Shown here: piece after piece, positions 55,266 to 64,000 of the stretch
Position numbering within the stretch: the stretch's first letter is position 1
How the letters are laid out: every line of letters starts with the position of its first letter
DNA from: Lobosporangium transversale
Taxonomy: Eukaryota > Mortierellomycota > Mortierellomycetes > Mortierellales > Mortierellaceae
Assembly (NCBI RefSeq): GCF_002105155.1
Contig: NW_019029049.1
Span: forward strand, 91,568-155,567
Length of the DNA: 64,000 nucleotides
Direction: 5' to 3'
The notes under the pieces: generated by a model
What the model saw: only the letters and a program-made list of their open reading frames with translations
The model's database searches: none
Told to the model about the DNA's origin: nothing
Made by a program: the position numbers and the translations under genes

Positions 55266-56727
55266 CAAATAGATTAATTTTTTTTTTTCTTTTTTGTTAT
55301 AGTTGATTTATTACGTCAACGTGTGTGTATTAATTCAACACCTCCACCAGAGGTCTACCGCTAATCGAATAAAGCAAAAACGAATACTTTTTTACAAAGT
55401 ACAACAAAAATAAGTTAACCGAGAAAAATATAAACCACAGGCATGGTTGTCAAATAGATTAATCCCTTAATTTAATTTATTTTGCCTATGTGACATGGTC
55501 CTTATTTTGAAACTTTAAATCACCATGCAAAAAAAGTCGATTTAAAAAGTAAACGAGTACTGGTCAAGTCAAAATCCCTCATCTGGAAGGTATTCTACGC
55601 CGCTTTTTAGAGCTCTTTGGTGGCCAAGACGCGGCAATCAAAGCCATTCGCAATAATGTGGAGGATCAATAGCAAGTGGTCTTCGGCCCTGATGCTAACC
55701 TCGAGGAGGTCATCTCCTGTGCCCAAGACTCGCAACCCATGGCATGATTCAAGCCCAATAGTGACATTGAGAAAGGAGTTTCGAAGGCAGAAGTCGCAAA
55801 TGCGGCCAATGCTGAGACCGCAAGCAATATAAAGGTACCAGAATACTATTTGTACCCTGATATACCTTACCACGACACCCGGGACAAGCGTGGTAGGAGA
55901 CGGATATTTTGTTCAGCCAAAGAGCGCGGACGGTACTGTCTTCGGCTGCTACTTATGCATACCAAAGGAGTAAAGAGTTTGCTAAGCTCCGCATAGTGAC
56001 TGAAGTCAATCAGACCTTTGATACATTCCACTCAGCTGCTCTTGCTCACGGCTTGCTCGAGATGATGAATAATCGAGTCGCTGCTTAGAAAAAGCATCCA
56101 CATGTCAGTCACTGAGGATGCTGCGGCACCTGTTTGCTATTATGGTGATCAACTGCAGCCCCTCTGATCCACTGGTTTTGTAAGCTCACTTTGCAAGTAA
56201 TCTGTCAGAAGATTTCTTTCATACATGCAGAGGGCTCCAGGGAGAGGCAACTGCTACTGCGGAGCGTATCGCAGAGGAACAAGCTAATAGCTTGGTACTT
56301 TACGACCTAAATGAAGTGTTGAAGGAGCTTGGACCCTGCCTGGCCAGCTTTCCAGAGATACCTCAAGGAATTGGAGATACCCTACAGAAGGAAGATCGGG
56401 TTGATGACACGCAGAGGCAATGGGGATTTGAACAAGGGGCGCTGAATAACGTGGTGCCTTCAAGCCCCTGAAGCAGCAGTCACGGCTCCATTACTCTGTG
56501 GAATACCTGAACAAGTTCAATCCACCAGGCTTGCCTCCGTTCAAACTGAAGTTGAAAGTCGATCAATCTGTCATCCTTCTTTGCAACTTGAGCCCAAGGC
56601 GTGGACTATGTAATAGCATCCGCATGATTGTGCGTGCGTTAGGCACAAGAATGATCCAGACTGAGATTATCAATGGGAAGTATCAAGGAGAGCGTGTTTT
56701 CCTCCTTACCTTGCTTGTGTCCGGTAA
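55266..56727. other. Spacer of the inverted repeat
   Basis: 1,462 bp present once. The left third is AT-rich and holds GGTTGTCAAATAGATTAAT near 55,445; the rest is a decayed Helitron helicase. The two junctions differ: the left continues TCAAATAGATTAATT, while the right continues the helicase. Confidence 0.85.
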
Positions 56728-56737
56728 AGAAAAATAA
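55590..56737 (+). pseudogene. Helitron helicase, decayed middle part
   Basis: Pieces in changing frames line up in order with Helitron proteins: VPEYYLYPDIPYHD, then GRYCLRLLLMHTKG (the conserved R-Y-LRLLL-H stretch), HGLLEMMNN, MLRHLFAIM then CSPSDPL, EDF, and finally LPPFKLKLKVDQSVILLCNL and RRGLCN near 56,530-56,620, the conserved region before the last helicase motifs. It has several frameshifts and stops and ends at the right-arm junction. The missing C-terminal motif is the one that survives at 29,016, but nothing shows the two come from one copy. Confidence 0.82.
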
Positions 56738-56770
56738 GGTTGCCAAAATAGCGGCATGACCGGTAGACGC

Positions 56771-56884
56771 TTTTTTAATTTTTTTAATTCTTTTTAATTC
56801 TTTTTTAATTCTTTTTAATTCTTTTTTAATTTTTTTTTAATTCTTTTTAATTCTTTTTTAATTCTTTTTTATTCTTTTTTAATT
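56771..56884. repeat. Tandem array TTCTTTTTTAA-type units (right arm)
   Basis: Mirror of 55,076-55,222, shorter by about 30 bp. Confidence 0.9.
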
Positions 56885-57709
56885 TACAGACCCTGTTCTG
56901 AAAAGTTCGTTGGATGACTATGAGCAGTAATAATGATGAATTTTGAGTTTGCATATTTGCCAAAATCTTTTGTATCTCTGTCTGCTTGCATTTTTTTCTT
57001 ATTTTATACTAGTTTTTCGGCAGAGGTGTGATCGACAGTCTTGAAGAAACAACAGTTTTTCAGGAGATAGATTTTTAAAAAGGGCATGACGCGTGAAATG
57101 ATCCAGGAGTGAGCTATTACACTTATTTCCAAATGCAATGCATTTTTGCATCCTTCCCTCACTGCGCAACATATTTAAATCAATTGTCTCTTTTTTTTTT
57201 TTTTTTTTTTTTTCCTTTTCTCTTTTCATTATCTTTGTCTCTTTTGCCCTCTTCATGCTTCTCTTCATCTCTCGGAAAGACTGGGAGATATATATGTAAG
57301 ATAAAAAAAAACGACACCAAAGCACTCATCCACTGCATTGCTCATTCACTATTCACTTTCTCTTTTAGTTTGTTAATTTTATTCACTTCCCTCCATCCTT
57401 CTGTCCACCCCGTTCTTCTGCTTCGAGTAACGCTGCTTTCCTCGAGCGTAGCGACAGCAGCTTCTCAATACAGACAAAGAGCTGAACAATTCATACATTT
57501 ATAAAGTAGTTATTTAAATGTGAGTTTGAACAAATGTTTTGTTTGTTTGTGAACGTGCGTGCGTGTTTTGTCTGGATGAAAAGTGCATGTTTGTCAATTT
57601 CAGCCCAATCAAAGCTAACAGACCCTGCAGAACGTCCACTCTCTTCCCGGACGTCCTCGCTCTCATATCCATTTGCCCCGAATTGCTCCGTGTCCTCGCC
57701 TCGTTGCCG

Positions 57710-59113
57710 ATGCAGCCAGCCGACCAGAATAAGAATCTTGAAGGCCGTGAGCACCACTGCAGCTCCAGTACCACAGCCAAGTCCACGACATGCAGCTCGG
57801 CATTGCTAACCAGCTCCCCTCTCCTGAACCCATCATCATTACCCTCGTCGTCATCGTTGACACCACCCTCTACAACAGATGCCGCCTCTTCTACGCCGCC
57901 AATAGCACCATCACCACAACTCTCTATTGAACCAATAGATTATACACTCAAACCAAGCAGACCAGGCTCCGAGCCTCTAGTCTGCGCTGATTTCGGGCCC
58001 ATATCCCTCTCTGCCATCGACCCTTATCATCTATTGACCCCTGGCGATAACCACAGCAGCCATAATTTCGAGCCAGAGAGCACCATGCTGATGACAATCC
58101 CCCAGGATTGGGCCCAGGAAAATTTAGAACGTCAGGTTCAAGAAAATCAACTGTGGCTTCAGACCGCTTTCCTTCATAATCAGTTTCACCCTCAACAACT
58201 TCTACCAGTTATGCACCCTTCCTCTCATCTTCAACCTTTCCCGCTACCACCACTAACACAGTTATCGTCATCACCGTCGCCTTCACCATCATCACTGCCA
58301 CCACCACTACCTCCGACAGCGCTCACTCTTCCTTCCCCTCCCCTTGTTGCTCCTCTATCAGCTCCACACTTGATACAATATGAGCATTCCCACTATGACA
58401 CTCATCCTAACCAGCAATCGACCAGTGGTATTGAGCCTTTTTACCAACAATACCACCATTTATCTCCACAGCAGCAACAAAGCATGCTCCAGCAACAAAC
58501 ACAACAGCTGCCGCTACAGCAATATCAGAATGGCGGATCTTATGAGAAGCGAGGTCAGTTCTTTCCATGGCCTGCTTCCACCACAGCTATGACGCCTCTT
58601 CCAGGCAACTTCGGGCCATTGCCTTTGGCAAACACGGGGACACTCACATCTACAGCAAATCCCCGGATCACTTCGCGTCCATTTCAGACGGTTGCGTACA
58701 CTGGCCTAGCAGCAGCTGCTAAGCATAACACCAAGCGGGCAGCTGATGACATGCCCACGTCTGAAAGTTTGAGACCGGCCCAGCGACGGCGTCTCGGGGC
58801 CTCTCGAGGCCTAAGCATCTCCTCCGAGGCCACGGTGGTAGCGCTACCAACAGTAGCGCTCAGAGCGGCACCACAGGCAATGGCGGAGTCCAGTCCACGG
58901 GCCACACAGCCTCCGACACTCCTTTCCCCCATAGCTAGCAAGGGGGCCGCAAAGTGTCCACATTGCGGCAAGGAGTTTCAGTCCAAAGGGCTCCTACGCT
59001 CTCATGTCGTAAGCCATTCGACAGAAAGGCCGTTTGTCTGTTGGGACTGTGCAGACAAGAGCTACAAGAGGAACCATGACCTACTTAGGCATCGGAGAGA
59101 GAAACATAGATAG
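57710..59113 (+). CDS. C2H2 zinc-finger protein (right arm)
   Basis: Encodes the same 467 residues as the left-arm gene. Leader intron at 57,520-57,603. Ends with two C2H2 fingers (CPHCGKEF and CWDCADKSYKRNH). The identity of the two arm genes fits a recent inverted duplication. Confidence 0.8.
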   Translation: MQPADQNKNLEGREHHCSSSTTAKSTTCSSALLTSSPLLNPSSLPSSSSLTPPSTTDAASSTPPIAPSPQLSIEPIDYTLKPSRPGSEPLVCADFGPISLSAIDPYHLLTPGDNHSSHNFEPESTMLMTIPQDWAQENLERQVQENQLWLQTAFLHNQFHPQQLLPVMHPSSHLQPFPLPPLTQLSSSPSPSPSSLPPPLPPTALTLPSPPLVAPLSAPHLIQYEHSHYDTHPNQQSTSGIEPFYQQYHHLSPQQQQSMLQQQTQQLPLQQYQNGGSYEKRGQFFPWPASTTAMTPLPGNFGPLPLANTGTLTSTANPRITSRPFQTVAYTGLAAAAKHNTKRAADDMPTSESLRPAQRRRLGASRGLSISSEATVVALPTVALRAAPQAMAESSPRATQPPTLLSPIASKGAAKCPHCGKEFQSKGLLRSHVVSHSTERPFVCWDCADKSYKRNHDLLRHRREKHR

Positions 59114-59264
59114 AGTCTCCGCTTGCCACAGTATATAGTCTTAGGCCTATAAAAGGCTTGTAATAATAATTTAATAAAGGTCACCTCTTGTCTCCACCAC
59201 CTATTACACCGCTTCTCCGCGTGGAAGCGGACGTAACCAAATAGGCGGGACTCGTGATGGAATT

Positions 59265-59552
59265 ATGGAACGCATCAAGCTCCCGCCTACAGTTGCTAGC
59301 CAAAATATCGTAACAAATCACCGGGATATTTATCCATGCCATGAAATGATGTTTTTAGGCAGTGGCAGTGGACTTGCTGATCTTTCAGCATCTTCATCTA
59401 GATCAACACTGAACCCATACAGCGGTATAAATTATAGCCACTGCCAGCATGTGCTTCCAGTGTATCCTCCACACAGCTGTGGGTCTGTCGAACTAGGCCA
59501 AGGAGTGAGCCTTGATCCTTCTTCTTCTTCTTCTCCTTATATACTAAAATGA
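59265..59552 (+). CDS. Hypothetical protein of 95 residues (right arm)
   Basis: Mirror of 52,409-52,696; same caveats. Confidence 0.3.
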   Translation: MERIKLPPTVASQNIVTNHRDIYPCHEMMFLGSGSGLADLSASSSRSTLNPYSGINYSHCQHVLPVYPPHSCGSVELGQGVSLDPSSSSSPYILK

Positions 59553-60316
59553 TATGCAGAATGGAAAAAAAAAAAAGAAGAAATACCTCATTAATGAAAG
59601 GAGAAAATAAAGGGCAGCTCTCTCTCCATTGCAAATCTCGGCACCAAAAAATATGTTTACTCAGAAAAATTTGACCTCCACTTCCGCTACTCATTACGTA
59701 TTATGCAAGTTCTGACGCTATTGATGTGCCCTTTGAGTACGGTACACCGCACATACTATTAAAGGTCATGTCTACAATGTGTATATATTGTGGACCTGAA
59801 CTCTTAGCATACTACTTTACTACTTTAAGTCTTTTTCTATCAGATTCTTTACTACCATAGACTTTACCTTTACTTTCACTTTTCACTGGGAGAAAAGTAT
59901 ATATATATATATATATATTTTACATGCTCATCTGTCAGACATTCACCGCCTACCAAGCGCGAGGAGGACGGGTGGAGGAGGAAACTGAAAAGGAGGAGGA
60001 ATATAACCGGGCTTATAGCCCTATTGACTCTACCCTACTTGGGCGGAAGAGAGGAAAAAGAGGAAAGAAAGGCTTAAAAATGCAACCAAACTTGAATGTA
60101 GTGCTTACTTGACCCAGGTTGCTCTTCTCAGCAAGAGTGTATTTGCTCTATTCCAAGAACAGCCAAGCTCAGGCCCTTGGTCTAACGGCACTCACTCCAC
60201 CAAGTTCCCGGAGACGAAGGTAGCAATGACGGCCAGCAGGAGGCGGATGTGAGTGGGGGCGATGGTCAATCTAGGAAAAGTCTAAAATACGTCAACCTGA
60301 GAGAGTTTTACACGTA

Positions 60317-61652
60317 CAGTCACGCGAAATAAATTATTGAGATAATAAAATTCAAAATGGTCTACGCGATAAAAAGCAATTGTCTTCAATATCTCCCTTT
60401 CCCATTATCCATATATTAACAATTTGAAATAACCATCATGCCAAAAAAACCTGGATATCGAGGCTAAAAGCATCATCATCGAAATGCATCTCGCAGGCCT
60501 GAAAGGCGTGGATATCGCATTGAAACGCGGCGTGAATCTATCAACAGTTTATCACATTATCAAGGTATATCATGAAAGAGGAACCAGTGCTCGCGCCCAA
60601 ACCCCAGGACGTCCAAAACTACTGAGTGCTCGCGACATCAGAAGCATTGTGCGCAATAGTAAGAGAGAAAGGAGGGTTACTCTTCAGGAGATCACCAACT
60701 TATTGCCCAAAAAAGTGAGTAAGAGGACAGTTGAAAAGGAGCTGCATTTCTTAGGCATTTTCAGCCGGGTTGCTGTCCCTAAACCATTCTTAAGCGCAGA
60801 GCACATAGAGAGGCGGCTGAAGTTTGTCAAAAAATATAAAAAATGGTCTATAGAAGATTGGAGTCGGGTAGTTTGGTCTGACGAGTCATCCTTTGAAGTT
60901 GGTGCGCACTTTCGTAAAATAAGAGTTTGGCGCACAGCACAGGAAAAGTACGACTACGGTTGCGTTGCGCCTACTTTCAAGAGTGGTAGGACATCCCTAA
61001 TGGCCTGGGGAGCGATTACAGCGACCAGAAGGTCCCGGTTGGTTATATTTCAACGAGAGCGTAGGGATGGACCATCTTTCGTGGAAGATGTGTATAAATG
61101 TGAGCTAGCCAGGTTTATGGCTGAGGTGGAGGATGGTATTCTCATGGAAGATAATGCACCAGTACATACATGCAAAGTTGCAAGGGAATGGCGCGAAAAT
61201 AACAACATCTCAAGGATTCCAGACTGGCCTGCATGCTCTCCAGATTTAAACCCCATTGAGCACGTGTGGTCACTTCTCGCGGTTGCACTTGATAGACGCA
61301 CCAAAGGGCCAAGAGATCTCGCTAGCCTCGGAGCGGCTCTGGTTGAGGAGTGGGACAAGTTGCCACAAGCGGAGCTGGCTATCCTTGTTAACTCCATGCC
61401 AGAAAGGTTGATAGAGGTGAAGGGGGCCAAAGGAAGGTACACTGGTTATTGAACCCGCGTAGTACTTCTCTTAGTCAATTAATATACCCCAAGAACTTCA
61501 GTAAATAACCACAATAGCCTTTTCGATAAAATTACGGACTTTCATGTTGATTGATAAAGTCTTTGTGTATGCTGCATATGAGCTGTTTGCCCAGATTATT
61601 CAAAAAATGTAAATAAATATTCTTAATCTCAATAATTTATTTCGGGTGACTG
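60317..61652 (+). mobile_element. Tc1/mariner-like transposon 3 (right arm)
   Basis: 1,336 bp with TA flanks (60,315-60,316 and 61,653-61,654). One base shorter than the left copy, in the A-run near 60,427. Same mismatched terminal repeats. Confidence 0.96.
60484..61452 (+). CDS. Tc1/mariner-family transposase, transposon 3 (right arm)
   Basis: Encodes the same 322 residues as 50,506-51,474, including the DDE residues (VWSDES, MEDNAPVHT, NPIEHVW), and carries the same upstream A-run that puts an earlier ATG out of frame. The lesion therefore predates the inverted duplication. Confidence 0.93.
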   Translation: MHLAGLKGVDIALKRGVNLSTVYHIIKVYHERGTSARAQTPGRPKLLSARDIRSIVRNSKRERRVTLQEITNLLPKKVSKRTVEKELHFLGIFSRVAVPKPFLSAEHIERRLKFVKKYKKWSIEDWSRVVWSDESSFEVGAHFRKIRVWRTAQEKYDYGCVAPTFKSGRTSLMAWGAITATRRSRLVIFQRERRDGPSFVEDVYKCELARFMAEVEDGILMEDNAPVHTCKVAREWRENNNISRIPDWPACSPDLNPIEHVWSLLAVALDRRTKGPRDLASLGAALVEEWDKLPQAELAILVNSMPERLIEVKGAKGRYTGY

Positions 61653-61799
61653 TACATGTTGCAGATTCGTCCTATGAGTTCAACAGACCAGCGATCTCTC
61701 ATCTGGATGAATACGTGCTTGATTCACCAGTACACTGCCGACTAATATGGAGCTATACAAGCGGAATATGATCTACAAAGCTTTTCAGACAGGCATCTC

Positions 61800-62464
61800 T
61801 CTTATTCACTGCCGATATTCTTCCTTATGTTTATAATGTATCTACTTTGTTGTGTAGTTCGCAACTGAGTTCTCTGATGAATAACCTCTTTGTTTAGGGC
61901 AGTAATACTCCATGAAGCCAGAGGCGAAGGTATGGGCACGACACGGGGACTGTATTGATCACTGATAGTAAACATCAATAGAAATCTTACTACGCATGAT
62001 CTTATCAGTATTGCTTGGTATTTTCTTTGAGGCTACCCTCTGCCACTTCCCCTGAGCTTGGTTAATGACCTCTGTTTGCAGGCTTCGGGGAGATATCGAA
62101 GGCCCTTTGTGCTTAAATAGTACTTCTTTTTACTGCTCCTTTCCTTTCTGATATTCTCCAACCATTCCGCTCACCACATTCAATCCTTTTTCACTCTTCA
62201 TTTGAGGTATATTTACATCCCTATGTTCGAACAATTAAAGTATAGGTTGATCATCATTATTTCCAATTAGTGTATTTCCTCGTCAGCAGGTTCCTAATCT
62301 AAAACTATTGCATACATATTAGTGGCCATGTGGAAGGAGTAAAAAAATAAGCCTCCGATACCAACAGATGAAATGTGAGTTTTAGTGAGTCTGGTGGAAT
62401 GCAAAGCCTGCTCGGAATGTAAAGGTACAGCAGCCGTTCTATTGTACTGCGTTATAAGTAATCA
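61800..62464. other. Non-coding stretch in right arm
   Basis: Mirror of 49,500-50,160. No gene seen. Confidence 0.45.
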
Positions 62465-62779
62465 TTGCATTTCGTTTCATCGCTATGCATCATCTTCCTC
62501 CTCGCGCCATCACTTCATCCTTTGAGTCTTGCAAAGGCTTACAACGCTGCTTATCCAATTATGAATTTTTCGGTATTTAGGCAACTAAACTTTATATTCA
62601 CGCAGGATGTAATGCTCGGCAAAACGGAAGTAGAAGAGCTCGCTCTGACCGCCTGTTGTCAACCCATTCGAGCACCATCCATAGCTCCCGTCATATCAGG
62701 GCTTGCTTTCACAGCAGATAATGATGGATATCTCACGATGATAAAGAATGAGAAAAGATTCAAGAGTGGGCAAAAGTAA
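62465..62779 (+). other. Protein-like open stretch without ATG (right arm)
   Basis: Mirror of 49,179-49,493; begins at TTG with a stop codon two codons upstream. Confidence 0.25.
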
Positions 62780-63344
62780 AGAGCGAGTATTGTGTACTAT
62801 GGCTTGAGTCAGTATATGAGCCAGTATTTAGCCAAGTAAACCTAGATTTCTCAACAGATAAGCCTCCATAAAGCATAGTGGAGAGGCCTTACAATTGACG
62901 ACCGTATGTAGACCTTTGGGATTATGTTTACAAATGCAGTCGAAAGTATAATACAGTCTAAAGATAGCTATTTATCACAATACTCTATTTGAGATAGTTG
63001 AACATAAAGCTTACCTGAGAATGTTCTTTATTAGAGAAAGGGAAACAAGCCTACAAAGGTACCTACAAAGGCACGGAGGAGGTAATTGAAAACCAGAAGA
63101 GAAGATTTATAACGATAAGACTGACAATGATTAAGGAGATTGAGTCAGCTCCAAATGACAACTATAGCTCACTTCCTCATGATCTACATGTAGAGTATTT
63201 ACACAAATAAGCTACTTAGACAACAAGATTGGAATGAAATCGAAAATGACATCCCACATACTGCTTAATATGCAGAGAATCACAGAAGCATATCTGTAGC
63301 ATTTTAACAAGGCCAGAGCTACAAAAACCCTGAGAACGATGAAT

Positions 63345-63600
63345 GGTGGCACAGTCGAGTGGCTAGTGAAAGCTAAAGCCTATTGTTCGGCAAGAAGGAG
63401 ACAATGAATGCCTTACCTCTTTTATTGCTATTACAGGAACTACCAGTAAATAAAGAATTTTTTTTTTTTTTGACAACTGCATAACTTCTTAAGTGCTCCA
63501 TATCTACCGCCAAAGAAACAAGGGCAGCTGCAGGTGGGACATTCATTGCCCCTCTTGTCGAACAATAGGCCTCAGTCTTCACTAGCGTTCGACTACGCTA
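63345..63600. mobile_element. MITE-like element of about 250 bp (right arm)
   Basis: Mirror of 48,356-48,608, with small indels (AGCCACTCG here against AGCACTCG, and a two-base difference near 63,419). Confidence 0.65.
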
Positions 63601-63736
63601 TCCAAAAAAATAAAAAATGGAGGTATAACAAGAGTAGTGCCTAAAAAAGTGGAGAAGAACAATCATGTGAGGAGAAACTGATGTACGGGATGCTACGATG
63701 AGGCTCCACACTGGAAATCAATAAGAGGCTTCATGG

Positions 63737-63767
<31 letters not shown>

Positions 63768-64000
63768 CTACGGCGCATGTAGTATAGGAGCATAGGTTGA
63801 TGTTTTCCCTCCATATTCTTAAGTATCCAGAGGTCATTTTAAAGATCAAAAGGAAGGGTTAGAGTACCCAGGAAACAAATCAAACGAAAACCTCGTTAGA
63901 TCAAACTTCACCTTGACCAATGACTTTGCACATTATATGCATGCATCTCTTTGTCCATATTTGATGAAAGGAATTGTTGATGAATACTTTGCGGAGGAAA

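Larger units (their letters stand above)
60240..61800 (+). pseudogene. Helitron N-terminal fragment split by transposon 3 (right arm)
   Basis: Mirror of 50,160-51,720, with the same stop and insertion. Confidence 0.6.
56728..64000. repeat. Right arm of a very large inverted repeat (runs off the window)
   Basis: Reverse complement of 47,957-55,265 with only a few small differences. Still matching at the last base, so its outer end is not seen. Confidence 0.93.

Overview
This looks like fungal nuclear DNA. Evidence: AT-rich intergenic DNA with long poly-A/T runs, short GT-AG introns (about 80-210 bp), Tc1/mariner and Helitron elements, an F-box protein, and very large multidomain proteins with a NACHT NTPase, pentapeptide repeats and WD40 repeats. 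The NACHT protein architecture and the F-box style resemble Mortierellaceae (Mucoromycota); that placement is inference from family knowledge, not a search.

Layout. (1) 1-22,408: three tandem units, about 8.85 kb apart, each with a minus-strand NLR-like gene plus about 2.7 kb of upstream DNA. Copy 1 runs off the left edge and is split by a Tc1-like transposon. Copy 2 is full of one-base indels. Copy 3 (15,581-21,700) is intact, and its single intron has a GC instead of a GT donor and is open in frame. (2) 22,409-30,750: sparse region with a two-exon gene for a six-cysteine secreted peptide (24,562-24,970), a second Tc1-like element with a stop in its transposase, a TA-flanked MITE, and a Helitron 3' part: helicase tail, a three-exon S/P/R-rich gene, and a terminal hairpin followed by CTAG. 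(3) 30,780-34,455: a repeat block with a C2H2 zinc-finger gene and a fragment of the Helitron N-terminal domain. (4) 34,456-41,034: microsatellites, two weak hypothetical genes and an F-box gene. (5) 41,035-47,107: a fourth, diverged NLR-like gene, intact with a normal intron. (6) 47,957-64,000: a very large inverted repeat with arms over 7.2 kb and a 1.46-kb spacer. Each arm carries the C2H2 block, now with a Tc1-like insertion whose empty site is preserved at 30,979. The spacer is a decayed Helitron helicase.

How the parts fit. The NACHT-pentapeptide-WD40 proteins have the build of STAND/NLR signalling receptors: a helical N-terminal region, an NTPase switch and a long propeller sensor. All four copies share a block upstream of the ATG, so they may be co-regulated. 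Recent tandem duplication, transposon insertion, gene conversion and Helitron activity have all shaped the locus. The likely functional genes are NLR copies 3 and 4, the F-box gene, the C2H2 genes, the cysteine-rich peptide gene and perhaps the Helitron-borne gene.
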